64,000 nt of DNA from Dipteronia dyeriana (GCA_032871835.1 CM065295.1:22578501-22642500), one strand, 5' to 3'; shown: positions 1 to 13,279, numbered from the stretch's first letter. Numbers and translations: made by a program. The notes: a model not told the origin generated them from the sequence alone.

Positions 1-899
1 GCTTGTCTCTGACTCTAACGTCTTCCAATTATAAGTGATCTTGTCTTTATTGCAGAAAAGTTTGTCATTTAAGAGTTTTTTTCCCCCTCCTTTTGGCCCT
101 TTATTCTCTGTGATCTTATTATCATTGGTTTTTAAAGAGTATATAATAGATGGTTTTCATGGACTAGAAAGTCTATAAATTAAGAAGCTACCTGCCCACT
201 AAGCCAAAGCTTCTTTGAAAATAGATATAGTAAAGAAGAGGATAGAAATGGTTATGTGAGATGTGTTTGGGTTGCTATCAGTGAATTATTTTTATCATAT
301 TATGTGATAAAAATTTTAATAAAAAATTGATACACATGTGAAGTTGATATTTGGATGCGCCATTAAAACAGACACGGGTTCTATATTTCTGTTAGAATGC
401 AAATAGATTTCAGATTTAGTCAATGTTTCAGGTCTTAGGGATTAACCTCCTGTGTAAAGCAAACAAAAATGTGTTCTTTTTGATATTTTCTGGTAACAAT
501 TTGTCTCTCATTTCATACTTGAAGCTTTAAGATTGATCATATCTTGTTTCGTCTTAGATTAATATGTTGGATACCAGAATATCCTAGTATTATTTTGCAT
601 GAGAAATGCAAAAGTTAATTGCGGATTGGTAAATTGGATCCAAGATGGAAGCTAAGGCTGAACCTAATATAATTAACAAGTAACAACTAGAAACTTCATT
701 TTTTCATGATACATTTGGTTAGTTCTCTTTTTACTTAACTAATCATTTATACAATTTTAGGAGAGAAATTGAATGGATACAATGGCTTTCCAAGTCTTTG
801 TTGATATAAATGTGTATAGGCGTTGTCTTTCACATGCAACTTAAGTGATCCACTCTATTTCATTTTATTAGAAGGCTTAAAGTTGTTTGTTTCATGCAG
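1..899 (+). other. Probable intron of the NADP-isocitrate dehydrogenase gene
   Basis: AT-rich sequence without a recognisable exon. It ends in a clear splice acceptor (TTCATGCAG, AG at 898-899) in front of the first visible exon. The codons that normally precede the Gly-Phe-Gly-Ser-Leu-Gly motif in this enzyme family are not found here, so the preceding exon probably lies left of the window and this stretch is intron. An unrecognised short exon cannot be excluded. Confidence 0.6.
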
Positions 900-2135
900 G
901 ATTTGGTTCGTTGGGTCTCATGTCTTCGGTTTTGGTTTGTATCAAAATATTACTATGTCATCTTAAAGTTTTTTTTATTCTTTGGATGCCACAAAATCTT
1001 AATAACCACAAGTTGTGCAGTTGTCCTCTGATGGGAAGACATTAGAAGCTGAGGCAGCTCATGGGACTGTAACTAGACATTTTCGGCTACATCAGAAGGG
1101 TCAAGAAACCAGTACAAATAGCATTGCTTCCATATTTGCATGGACACGAGGGCTAGAGCATAGGTATATATTTTCTGCTTTTAGTTAGAGCTCAAGCTCT
1201 GCCATCTTTGTGATTTCATCCCACTGATGGTGATTCTGAGGAATTATTTTTGAAATTACACTCTTTCATCCTATTTTTGTCTTATTGTACATGTTGATCT
1301 ATTATCTTTTTCTTTTTTGAAAATATAATTCTAGTTTTTCTTTTTTCAGAAAAAGAAGAAAAAAATGCCTAATCAAGGCCAGCCATGCTTTGATTTTTGT
1401 TTTTAAACTATTGCCTCTTTGTTAGTATTGCATCTTCTGTCAAATTGTAAATTTTACGGTCGCTTAGCTTTTGTTTCAGTTAGGCTTAGCTTTTGTTCCA
1501 GTTAGCATATCTTCTGTCACTTTGGTGTGAGTTCATTGCCTTGTGAGTTGTGAGCGAGCATATGACAGCTACATTTCTCTCTTTATTATGTTGTGTTGTT
1601 GGGTATGCCATCGGTCAGAAGACCTGGTAAAAATTGTTTTTATTTTATTTTATTTTTATGGTTATCTACTTTTTTTTTCTTACTATAAAGCATGTTTTAT
1701 TTGGTTATCTGATCAGCAATGTTGTATATTCTGAAAGTTGCACTTACCTTTGAGTGCCTTTTTACATTGTTTTCATTCAAATTGTATTTTCTCACTTCTC
1801 AGGGCCAAGCTAGATAAAAATGAAAAGTTGCTGGATTTCGTTCAGAAGTTGGAGGCTGCATGCTTAGAGGCAGTGGAATCAGGAAAAATGACCAAGGATC
1901 TTGCTATTCTTGTCCATGGACCTACGTATGCGTGACCTTTTCTCTAACCGTTCCTCATGAGTAATAGATTGAATCACACTATTGCAAGCATCCTTAATAG
2001 TAGTCCTTCCATATGAAGTAATTTGCTGCTGAATATTGCAGGGTATCTCGGGAGTTTTACTTGAACACTGAAGAATTTATTGATGCCGTTGCACTCAATC
2101 TTGAGACGAAGCTTAGAAAACCTGCTTTGGTGTAG
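900..2135 (+). CDS. NADP-dependent isocitrate dehydrogenase, C-terminal exons (partial gene)
   Basis: The enzyme oxidatively decarboxylates isocitrate to 2-oxoglutarate and makes NADPH. Four exons are visible: 900-935, 1021-1163, 1803-1925 and 2042-2135. All introns are GT-AG and the phases agree (396 nt, 131 residues plus TAG). The first exon encodes [12 protein letters not shown]. The second carries [10 protein letters not shown] and [16 protein letters not shown], hallmark C-terminal blocks of eukaryotic NADP-IDH including NADP-contacting residues. The last exon contains [11 protein letters not shown] and ends KLRKPALV. There is no peroxisomal SKL-like terminus, so a cytosolic or plastid/mitochondrial isoform is more likely, but the N-terminus is outside the window. 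No lesion is seen. The 3' UTR probably extends to about 2.4-2.5 kb. Exon edges are read from sequence; enzyme identity is from family knowledge. Confidence 0.95.
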
Positions 2136-3259
2136 TTTATCCATTTAGTAGTCATTAGCAAAATTCCAGACAACAGAGGAGAATTGATTCTTTGGTCATT
2201 TCCTTTAAACCGCAAAACCCTAATTGAACATTATTTTCACTCGTAATGGATTACTATTCAGCATAATGAACTGAAAGCCTTCTATGTATTGGTTTGAAAT
2301 TTTAACGTTTCAGGCTTTCCTGGCTTTCCTGAGTCCTTGCTCTGCAGAACTTTTTATGAGGGCAGCAAGTACTGCACAGCTTGTAATTCGAATATTCTGA
2401 ACACATTTTTTGTAATCCACTCAATGTTGAAAGTTAACGAAAATCAATTCTGATTTTCTAGCTGTCCAAGCAGAGTTTGTGGTTCAAATTTTCTTATGTA
2501 TTGTCAAGCCAATTAAGCCAAAAAAAAAAGTACTATAAATGTTTTGGATGTATTGGGAAATGGGAACCAATAAGATTAATTCCAGGCATTTTCTAGGAAA
2601 AAATGAGAGTAGCACGGAATCTGAAATGCCCTGGTGATCGGTGAAACAGATTTTTTTATAAACGGATTTTTTTAACTATCTCCATGGAAATCATTCTAAT
2701 TCTACTTCTAATTTTTTTGAAAGGGAAATTGTGTTTTTTTTTATTAGTATTAGAGAATAGATTTCAATATTTAAAGGATTTTTTTTTCTTTCTTTCGTTC
2801 TTAATGTCATAAAAAGTTGTATTTGTGACTTGTGAGACCAAACTCATTAAAATGCTGTCAAATAACAGAGTTAGTGTCATTTGCTACAGCCTACAAAACT
2901 TTCACGGTTATAAATAAAATGTGTGTGTTTTCAAATGAAAAAAAAAATGTCATTGTATGAGATGATTTCCAAAATTGTCTTCCATTCATATATTACATTG
3001 TGTTCCATACATGTTATCATATATTATATGATATAAGTGTAAGGACACACCGTTACGTCATGGAGTGCGTGGAAACTCTTATATAGATTTAAAAAAATAT
3101 TATCCAAATTTGCGTGTAAGTAAAAATGACATTTGTAAACCGAATACCTTGAAAGTGGGGTCAATTATTTAGTTTGATTCCCAACATTTACATGTAGGCG
3201 TTACTATACGAAAGGAAGTTTTGACCAAAAAAGTTATAATTGTGTGGCCAGAAGAATTC
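2136..3259. other. 3' UTR and AT-rich intergenic spacer
   Basis: The isocitrate dehydrogenase 3' UTR is followed by AT-rich spacer with several homopolymer tracts. No supported gene or repeat was seen. Confidence 0.6.
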
Positions 3260-3273
3260 TCACGTTTACATTC

Positions 3274-3297
3274 CTATATACACAAAGTTTTAGGGTT
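3274..3297 (+). promoter_or_regulatory. TATA box and telo-box-like core promoter of the glutaredoxin gene
   Basis: CTATATA at 3274-3280 lies about 35-40 bp upstream of the ATG at 3315, and TTTTAGGGTTG follows at 3288-3298. The TATA element would place transcription start near 3305, leaving a very short leader. AAACCCTA-type (telo-box) sequences are common near starts of plant housekeeping genes. This is inferred from motif and position only. Confidence 0.45.
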
Positions 3298-3314
3298 GTG
3301 AGAGCGAAAGAGAG

Positions 3315-4270
<956 letters not shown>

Positions 4271-4713
4271 ATGAGTGAACTTTATCACGGTAGATTCTAG
4301 TAATAAATAATTGCAGTGTCGGTTGCTGGTGATAATATTTTTATGAACCGGTTGTTAATAAAAGTTTGGCATTAGACGTTATTATGTTTTGCTTCGCTGG
4401 GTAGTTTTCATCTTAATATATAAAGTCATAGTTATGGACTTATATATAATGGTTGTGTGATATATAACAAAGTAGCAGTTCATGGCTGTATATATAACAC
4501 TACAACATCCACGGGGCCCATGATAGTATTACCTCTTACTATCATCCTATGACAGATTTTTCATGTTAAAAGTTGAATTATTTAAATAAAAGAAGGATTT
4601 TTCATCCTAGCAGCAATAAATGCAGCATAAACCACCGAACTGAATTATTGAAATTTTGGTTAGGTTTTATTAACAGTCGGGTCTCTTGATAGTGGATAGT
4701 GAATAGTGGATAT
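4271..4713. other. 3' UTR of the glutaredoxin gene and spacer
   Basis: AT-rich, with AATAAA-like stretches near 4300-4370 that could serve polyadenylation. No further gene was seen before the transposon-flanking duplication at 4714. Confidence 0.5.
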
Positions 4714-4721
4714 TATTTCAA

Positions 4722-5925
4722 GGGGATATTATCATTTTCCCCCCTCACCTTTATCCTATTAGAAAGGTGAGGACAAGGTTTTTCTATATTGGCCATTAAT
4801 TCCCTGAAATGGAAAGAATGTATAATTAACCCCTTCTGTCACATTTTTCATCCAATTTCACGTTGACTATCAATATCAAAGGGGTAATTTTGTAAAAGCA
4901 AATAATTAAACAAATAAAAACTAAAATCTAAATAATCTCTCACCCCCCATTCAACCCCCTCTCTCTCTCATCGTTCTCTTCATAGGATCTTCAAGACTGC
5001 CACCATCCACAGCTGCTGAACCAATCACCATCACCATTGCCGTAACCATTAAACCACAAACCCTTTTCGTCGCCTCCGCCGCTTTGGATCGAAGCCACCT
5101 AAACCAGCTCTTTCCACTGCCGCTTGATCTCTTCTCTCTGTCGACCCCTTTCTCGTACTTCCTATTGCTTTTCTTCTCCTTCTTTCCCTTTACAGAGGGT
5201 AGCCACTGTGGCCGTCAATCTATTTAGTGGCCGATCTCGATTTTGGGTCGATTGATGGTGGATGGTTCTAGGTCGATGGTGGTCGATCAATGAGGGTGAT
5301 GTGTTTCTGGTTTTGGGTTTCTTGATGGTGGTTGATGGACTGGGTTTCCAGATCGTCAAATTGTGTTTGACTGTGGTTTCAGGGTGTTTGGCGGTGGTGG
5401 TTTGTAAATGGTGATGGTGATGGTGATGATGTGTTAGTGGTAATGATGTGTTTGGCGGTTTGGGTTTGATGTTGGTGAGATGGATTTGGGTTTGAATTTA
5501 AATTGATTTTGGTTTAATTTTGTTTTTATTTTAAAGTTACGAACTTGATTGGATCTCCATAAGATCGCTACAATTTGTTTGATTGATGATGGAGACTTGG
5601 TTTTCCTATCTTCATTGGATAGTGGGTGATTAAAAAAATAAAGAACATCATTTTTGAAGTTCTGGGCATAATTGGATTTTTTATTATTTAATTTTTTTAA
5701 TTTTAATTTCTGTTTTTAAAATTAAATAAAAAATTAAAAGAGACATCTCTACCATCCATCAAATGAACATGGACAGTGAAGATTTTTTTTTATTATATTT
5801 TTATAATTTTTTTGTTTTATATTTTTTAAATGAATTGATTATTTAATAAATATTTTGGGGTTGAATTTCTTATCATAAGGATAAGGGGGGATGTTTAAAG
5901 GTGAGAGGAAAAACGATATTTTTCC
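4722..5925 (+). mobile_element. Mutator-like (MULE-type) non-autonomous TIR element with TSD
   Basis: The left end begins GGGGATATTATCATTTTCC and continues into CCCCTCACCTTTATCC. The reverse complement of the right end begins GGAAAAATATCGTTTTTCC and continues TCTCACCTTTA, giving imperfect inverted termini of roughly 30 bp. The 8-mer TATTTCAA flanks both ends (4714-4721 and 5926-5933), extendable to 9 bp with one mismatch, which fits the 8-9 bp duplication of Mutator-like elements. No transposase is encoded. The interior has a pyrimidine-rich tract (about 4940-5000) and simple GGTGATGG-like repeats (5390-5450). A related copy lies in reverse orientation at about 16.9-17.15 kb. Confidence 0.7.
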
Positions 5926-5962
5926 TATTTCAAATTGTAATTGCAGAAATTGAAAGAAAAAT

Positions 5963-6033
5963 TGCACCAGGTGGGAATCGAACCCGGATCTGCAACGTGA
6001 CAAGGTACTATTCTACCACTAGACCACTGGTGC
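5963..6033 (-). tRNA. Degenerate tRNA-Gly-like gene with GUC anticodon (probable pseudo-tRNA)
   Basis: On the minus strand a 71-nt cloverleaf has acceptor arms GCACCAG/CTGGTGC, an intact A box (TGGTCTAGTGG), an intact B box (GGTTCGATTCC) and a T-run terminator just downstream (plus-strand A-run at 5956-5960). Body and length match plant tRNA-Gly(GCC). However, the anticodon loop reads TTGTCAC, so the anticodon is GUC (plus strand 5999-6001) rather than GCC. The anticodon stem has one clear mismatch plus wobble pairs, and the T stem has two mismatches (CCGGG versus CCCAC). Several of the differences are C-to-T or G-to-A. It is most likely a decaying tRNA-Gly copy, though its internal promoter is complete. 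Confidence 0.75.
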
Positions 6034-6517
6034 CAGATGAGCAAAGTTGCTAAAATTTGTTTTTTAACATATTGATTGAACTGGTGGAAAAGGAAAAGAG
6101 AACAAGGGCGACAAGTGAAAACGACCCTCCAATTTTTCTTTTTGCGAAGAAATTTGGTCACTAATGTAAATCCTTGTTGGCCATTATTTTTGCTATTTCC
6201 AAAAGAAAATTTATATTGCACAACAATACAAGGAAGGCTACATTTTATTCAACTTGCAATGTGGGGGGCCTTGTAAGGATTATTGGGAAAACATGTACGA
6301 AAAGTCAATTGAACAAAGCATCTATAAAAGTCGATTGAACATAGCATGTATAAATGTTGCTACCAAAGCTATGGCTTCAATATTAAATGTTATTCAATAT
6401 AGAATGCCGTGGATGCTATCTTAAGCAGAAACACCTTGAACAGCTACAAGTTTGCTTCGGTTATCCACTTTCAGCCAAGAGAACCTGATTGCAACAGCGT
6501 TGCAACCTGAAATTCCT
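6034..6517. other. Spacer and 3' flank of the minus-strand membrane-protein gene
   Basis: AT-rich sequence between the tRNA-like gene and the stop codon of the minus-strand gene, presumably including its 3' UTR. No other feature is supported. Confidence 0.5.
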
Positions 6518-9500
6518 TCATCGTAGACACCGATAAGATTGAGGGAACAGTTTCGATAGCTGGTAATGTTTTATTTTCACAATTAATGCAAAAAAGCCGT
6601 AGCATGGAATATGCAGCAGACCCACCACAAGGTACCTGCAAATCCATAGTAGACAAATGGATCAGGGATAAAACTTCATGAACTTCTAGGCACGGATTGA
6701 CTTGAGGTATCAGCCTTAGCTATGACTTCACAAAAATTTATATTATAGAACTTGTAAAATTTTCCAAATACCAAAACCAACCCACCAGATTCAGGGTATG
6801 AAATTCTCAAGATAATTAGAAAAGGACAAAAGGAAATAATTTGGAAATCTTTTAAGTTGCCTGCATTGAATATTATCAAAATTTAAATTGCATGATTGTA
6901 GAATTTCTTCTTAAAGTTATTTAAAGCATAATTTGGAATCATCTTTTAAGGTCACAATAATGAGATGTTTGAGTTGAAAGTTGACAAACCATAGTGGAGC
7001 ATATGGTGATGACAAGTCAAGAAATGGATATGGCCACCTGTAAACAAGGAGAATCCATCACTATTGTCGAGTATAATCAATATGTTGCTGGATATTGAAA
7101 GACAAAGGAAAGTAATATTACTGAATCCTGACACAGCCATGATATATCCACTGGAAAATGACATAAGAAGATGTCCAAAGAACAAAGTAAGAAACCCTAA
7201 ACCAGGGGAATTGCTGAAAGGAAGATAACAGAGATTATTCAAAAGGCAATTAAAAAAAAAATTGAAACTATGAAAATAATTGAAAATAACAAAGGTATAA
7301 GTTTACCTCGCAATTCAGTGCTGTATCACCAATAAGTAAGATCGCATTGAGTGTATGCATATTCACGGTCAACTGAAATAATGAAAACATGGATTGTTAA
7401 GATATAAAGTGTGCCATAAAGAACTGAAAAAAAGAATTGAGATACTGTAAGTAAAAGGGAAACTAAAGGACGAGCTGAAAAGGATTACAACAGGTCCGGT
7501 TGTAAAAGGTCAAAAAGATAAGTAGCTTACACTGCTTCACAGGAGAGGTCTAGTAGATTGAGGTCTCAGGCACTGGCCGACAAAATGTTTTGCAACCCCC
7601 CCCCCCCCCACACACACACACCAAATTTTAGCCGTTAGAGACAAATTGACCACATATGAGTCTTGAATTTTTTATAAGTTAATAAATCTAATGCATCTGA
7701 TGTATCTGTGAGACCAGTGAGATTTAAAAGTTATGTCCTAATAGCACTTTTCTCACTAGCCATCTACATATGCAACCTTTATCCTCTCCATGACCTGGGT
7801 GTAACAAATGATGGTGCAATGAAGCAAGGAAAGAATGTTATAATTAGTTTCTTAAAGTTGACATATCAAGAATTATAATTTACACATACAGCCAGAGGCA
7901 ATAAACACTGGAAATGAAAATGAAAGTAGAAGGCTGATAACAAATAGATGCTTACAAAACTCGGACCATAGTCTTTGGCAGTGAGAAAGGGAGAAATAAT
8001 GCACCAATAGATGCAATCAGTGAGCATCACCGCCCCAGCATTCATCTGTTTATGATATATTAAACCAAGGACAAACATGAGTGACTTGAAAATTGTGAAA
8101 TTATGTGAAAAGTTCTAATATTCTCTTTTTGTATCTTCTTACTACTTTTTTTTTTGTAGGAAACTAAACCAAAAAAATTATTCATAAAAAAGAAATCAAT
8201 AGTAACAAGCAGTCACAGTAAAGTTCTAATATTCTCATAAACATGCTCTATTTGACCACCAAAAAGTGACTCTAAGGGGATCAAAATCAACAGAAGACTA
8301 TTTATACATCAAAATGAATCTTAACTGTGTACCATATATGATAAAAAAATCAAGATCCTGGACAAGAAGATTCAGAACCATCAAAAACCTGATTTGCATG
8401 TGAGAAAAATACTGATAACTAACCTAACTGAATAAGATATGAGACATCTCTATCTTTCTAAACCTAGCAGGTTTGAATAGTATGGGGAAAAAGGAAAGAG
8501 CAGGAAAAAAAAAAAAATTAAAGGTGAAAATGAGAATAATATCAACAAGAGATCTCTAAAACAACAGATAAACAAGAAAGAGAATAAGCTCATTTAAAAA
8601 ACATAGCCAACCATTTGAAAATTGTAGACTCAACTTGTCAATATCAGTTCCCTGTCACAGTGTCACCATTTAAAATTACCAGTTCATATAAGTAAAACTA
8701 CCTGGAATATGACTTGAAAGAGAAAACTAATAATTCCTGGAGCTTGGAATCCATCTTGGCCATTCAAGGCTTTCCGCTTTTCAAGTGTATTTGTACATTC
8801 CCCATTTGCTAGAGGTACGAAGTTTCCTCGCTCTGCATCTATGCCACCATGATCTACATTAAGACTCCCACTGTTTATCTTGTGACAACATCCATACATT
8901 GAGAGAAGTGATCCGAACTGCAAAATAAGTAAAGCCTATATAATGTTCACAGTGATGTTAATCAAACAGCAAAAATAAGTTGAGACTATAATGTACAGAG
9001 TCCAAAATTGTGAAGAGATTCAAGTACATAACTGATTCCAAACATATACTTCTAAAACAAATGAAAGCTTTTCTTGTAACGGACGTGTCTATGTGATTGG
9101 TAGCAACAAAAGTTTCAACATAATATTTATAGATAATAGATAATGTCGTTAAATAAATCAATTTGAGACTTTTCAATGAAAGGACTTGAAGAAAAACTCA
9201 GAGCACCTACCGCAAAATAAATTGTTACCAACATAAAAGTCCACCTATACAAATCCAGAAACACCAGAACCACATATTAGGAAAAAAATATAACAATCAC
9301 TTTCACAATAAATTGGGTATCTGGTATTAAACAGACACTCATAACATAAAGTATCGGGTCCCAGGGTCCTTGATGAGTAAAAACTTATTCAATTTCACGA
9401 TCAACAAATATAATATCCAATGAAAACATAATGGCTACATATATCTCTTATAAAGGAAAACTTTCAAGTTCAGTGCCTTAATGAACATATTCGATGACAC

Positions 9501-9952
9501 CGTGAGCTTGCTAGAAGTATAAACACCAGAAGAGGCAGTCCACATCACTTAAGGGTTACATAACTGATTAAATGAAAAGATAATTATAAAAACAAGGGCA
9601 GAGAGAAGAGATGGCTTACTGGGTTTAATAGATCAATATAATGGCTCCACTAAAAATGACTTTGACAATGAGAGTTGCCAAAAGCAGACAGAATGCAATA
9701 ATTCGGAAAACCAACAGCCAAATGGGGTGGATTTCTTTGAGACACGGCCGCCATACATCATCACTATGCAAAAAGCGAGCAGCATCTTCCCGAGTTTCTC
9801 CATCAGATTTCAAAATGTCAAAACGTTCATATTTCCATGTAATGATTGACGCAATAGACATAGATGAAAAAAATCCAAATTGCACATAGTAAGAACCTCC
9901 AATTGAGCCAATAATTTAGGGCTGTGGTATCTTCAGCTTCTAGTGACTGCAT
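6518..9952 (-). pseudogene. Multi-span membrane protein (At1g10660/At5g62960-like family), disrupted by a frameshift and a stop
   Basis: Eight exons on the minus strand: 9952-9620, 9244-9211, 8917-8702, 8045-7956, 7372-7307, 7213-7122, 7037-6990 and 6635-6518. All introns are GT-AG. If one base is discounted in exon 1 the coding length is 996 nt (332 codons including the final TGA), so every junction is in phase. Family marks are YWLNWRFLLCAIW, DVWRPCLKEIHPIWLLVFR, WTFMLVTIYF, KALNGQDGFQAPG, MHTLNAILLIGDTALNCE, QFPWFRVSYFVLW, WPYPFLDLSSPYAPLW and a terminal SYRCLR. Several hydrophobic segments predict a polytopic membrane protein; function is unknown to me (distantly like animal Rolling stone proteins). 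Two lesions occur in exon 1: a T7 tract (plus-strand A7, 9867-9873), one base too long for the frame, and an in-frame TAA (9625-9627) where relatives have an aromatic residue. Either this is a young pseudogene or it reflects sequencing errors. Confidence 0.85.
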
Positions 9953-10650
9953 TCTGCCAAAGAATTCATAGTGTCACCTCATGCAATTCCATTGTCAAAT
10001 TATTATTTAGATATACAATGCTTGTTTCCTATCAATAACCAAAACAACAAAAACAATCGACAATCCCATCTAAACAATCTTTAATAATTGGGTAGGCTAA
10101 CTTATCATCGGTACAATTGTAAACAAATACATAATTCACAATTTGTCAAACGAAATTCAACTATAAATTCTCACTTTTAACACAACAAATGATTCTCATA
10201 CATTTGATTCAATCAATACATTCATGTGAAGCAAAAATCTGTGACACAAACGTTCGCATTCTCACGGACTTATGTAGAGGATGTTGATGTTGATTATAAT
10301 GAAGTGAATGATTCCTTTTGCTAAGAAATTGGAATCAATTAAATACTAATGTTTCAGAATTGAGGAAGGAAACTGACCGTGGAGACTGGAGAGGGTGTTA
10401 AATATAGCAACAGCGAAATATAATCGGCTCCATCCACTCCACTGGATAATGAATAATGAATAATGATTTCTAGTCGGCGAACGTCGAAGTGTCGATCATA
10501 TCAGGAATTCAGGATAATAAAATCTGTCTTGAGACCCACGTGAGCCGTGACGTGACCCAACCTGGAGCCTTCATTGTTTTGTTTCTTCGAGGTGGCTCAT
10601 TCATAACTCATAAGAACTCGACAAATAACCGTACATTCATATTGCAGTCT
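9953..10650 (-). promoter_or_regulatory. Putative 5' UTR and promoter region of the membrane-protein gene
   Basis: Minus-strand upstream sequence of the disrupted membrane-protein gene. The segment near 10370-10500 is less AT-rich, as expected near a transcription start, but no TATA box could be fixed with confidence. Nothing else was recognised. Confidence 0.35.
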
Positions 10651-10659
10651 TACTTTTAA

Positions 10660-12370
10660 GACTATTTCCGATGGGTCTTTAAAAACCTAAAATGGAAATA
10701 GTAAGTCTTCGATTCACATTGCTCTGGTTCTTTAAATTTGGAGAGTGAAAAAGCAAATCTTCAATTTACTATTCATTTTTTTTTTCTATTTTATTTTTGA
10801 TTTTCTTTTTATATTTTCAATAAAAATCAAATAATTTATTATAATTTTTTATTCGTATATCTAATTACAACGAAAAATATACTATTAAAAATATTTTATT
10901 AAGATCTTTCAACCGAATATAATATTGACTATATTTCGATAATTTAATAATTTTTTATTTATTACACATTTTATTATTAATATTAATCAATAAATCTTAA
11001 ACATTTTAATTTAAAACAAATGTTTTCAAATCATCGATTATTATATGTAATTAACAATTAACTTTAAATAATCCGATAAAACAAAATAATAACATTAATA
11101 TCTTTAAATTAAAATATTACCATAAAAATATAACAAAAAAAATATTGAAAATTAAAAGTACGGTATCCAAGGTTCAATTCGGTTCAAGTTCTTTTTAGGG
11201 AACCTAGACTTGAATCGGAACCGAAACCACAAGGGATCGGTTCCAATTCCGATTCCGGTTTCTATTGTTTGATTTTTTTTAAAAAAAATTAAATTTAAAA
11301 TTATAAATTAAAAAAATATCAGAAAAAAAAAAGATATTTACAATGGAAAAATAACAAAAAAAAAGTACATTAAAAATTAAAATAAAACCAATACAAACAA
11401 ATATAAAATTTAAATATTATGTGTAGTAGAAAGTAAAAAAGTTATAGTGGTAAAAAAAAATTAGGTGTAGGAGATAGTTAAAAAAAATAAAGTAAAATGA
11501 TAATATTTTATTTTTTGGAGATTGTAAAATGAAGATCAATTGGAGTTGTAAATTTATAGAGATAGAATATTCTTGGAATATTCTATTTCTAATCTCCAAA
11601 ATTGAGATAAATTTGGAGAACGATTGAAGAATACCTAAGACCATCTCCAAAATAGAGACCCAATCTGCATCAATGATTCTTTAAAATGGAGATTTTATTT
11701 TAGAGATTTGATTTGGATATCTAAATTTAGAGATCCAAATCTCCATCTCCATTTCACTATTTAAATTAAATATTATTATTTTATCTCTCCTATCTACTTT
11801 TCATACTTTTAATTAAACTCAATTAATTTAATATAATTTTTTATTCATAAATATAATCACTATAAAAATTATACTAATAATTTATTGAGATCTTTCAATT
11901 GAGTATAATATTGATTATATATTAATTATTTTTTAGTGTAATAAAAGTGAGTATGCTATTATCTAAAATAATAAAGAGAAAACAATTTTATTAAATAAAG
12001 TTTGAAAAATATTAATATTATATTATTTGGAGATTGTAAAATGGAGAACGATCGGAGTTGTAAATTTATAGATATGAAATATTCCATTTTCAGTCTTTAA
12101 AATGGAGAAAATTTTAAAGAATGATTGGAGATGACCTAAGACCATCTCCGATAAGTCTTTAAAAACCCAAAATAGAGACCGTGAGAGCTCTAATGGGTCT
12201 CTGATTCGCATTCTCCATACAAAAAAAATAAAATAAATAGGGACTCAATTTTGGTTCTACAAATTTAGAGACTCAAAAAACAAATCTTCAATTCACTATT
12301 TACTTTTTTTATACTCATTTTATCCTTGATTTCCTTTTTATATTTTCAACAAAAATCAAATAATATAGGG
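10660..12370. mobile_element. Cluster of MITE-like elements in tandem (three related units)
   Basis: Three related units start with a motif like ACCATCTCCGATAAGTCTTTA at about 10660, 11641 and 12141. The first two end with the reverse-complement form (GGAGATGACCTAAG at about 11630 and 12130), so each unit has inverted termini around CATCTCCAAT..TTCTTTAAA. The third is cut off on its right side. The interior is very AT-rich and non-coding. The first unit also holds a segment rich in GGTTCCGGTTC-like motifs (11160-11290), resembling the TIR element at 39.3 kb. Exact boundaries and TSDs are not resolved. Confidence 0.55.
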
Positions 12371-12668
12371 CTCGAAAAATAAATGACACTATTTAAGAGG
12401 GGTATTGTGCAAATATCACCAGTTTAGTAATATAAGTTTAAAATGCACAATTTAACGTAAAGAGACGAGAATACCCAGACATATTGAAAAAGAGAGAAAG
12501 TTGTCGTTTTGTTAGTCTGAGAAAAGCAAGAGTGAGAAAGAAACCGACGACAACGAAATCGATGGTAAGGAAATCAACGACGAATTAACTGGAACGAGAA
12601 TACAGTAGATTTCGCAACGATTGACAGAAGTAAGTTCAGTTTGTTTTATTTCTCGATTTGCTGTTTGA
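12371..12668. other. Short spacer before the Ty3-like element
   Basis: AT-rich at first, then moderately purine-rich with repeated GACGAC/GAAATC words. No gene or repeat family was recognised. Confidence 0.4.
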
Positions 12669-13279
12669 TAAGAATCAAGAAGCATCACTAAAGGATCCAT
12701 TGCATATTCCAATTGAGCCAATTAAAAGGAGGCAAGAGGATCAAAGAAGCATTAAATGATGGGTTGATTTCGAGTTGCTAAAGTCTTAATTCGGCCCACA
12801 TGAAGACCAAATCCGGGCTAAACTTCATGAACCTCTAAAGAGAGCATCTGAAGTCAGATCGTCTATTATAACATGTTTTCGAAAATCCCAAGACAAGATC
12901 TACAGATGCTATGAATACTCCGTCTTCCAAAACAGATCACAACAAGTCCAAATTTGGTCATCTATCTTATTGCCCGAAGACTTGAATTGAAATAAAATTG
13001 AGAGAATTTTTTTTTTTGGTTATTCATAGAACTATGAACTTATCAAGTTTCTACCTTGTGGCGTTCAAACCTTGACTTATCACTCACCTTATTTATTGTT
13101 CTTGAGTGTGGCGTCTATAACATTCTTGATACCGTTGGTTCTTATCTCCTTATAGATAATGGGTCGCGATCCTTTATTTATTTATTTATTTTCTTCTTTT
13201 ATAAATCTGAAATTAGAAAACGATCATTGCTACCATATATTGGTTCCGGGTCTCACTGCTCTTGGTGAGGTTCATATCA
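12669..13279 (+). repeat. 5' LTR of the Ty3-like element
   Basis: Direct repeat of 15020-15626. The first dinucleotide is TA instead of TG, and the last is CA. It directly precedes the PBS. Confidence 0.75.

Noticed and set aside
5162..5359. Open frame on the minus strand in the Mutator-like element
   Set aside because: Low-complexity sequence rich in simple triplets; no domain, splice signals or conservation evidence.
9641..9889. Plus-strand open frame opposite exon 1 of the membrane-protein gene
   Set aside because: Antisense shadow; the minus strand has the family motifs and the matching splice sites.
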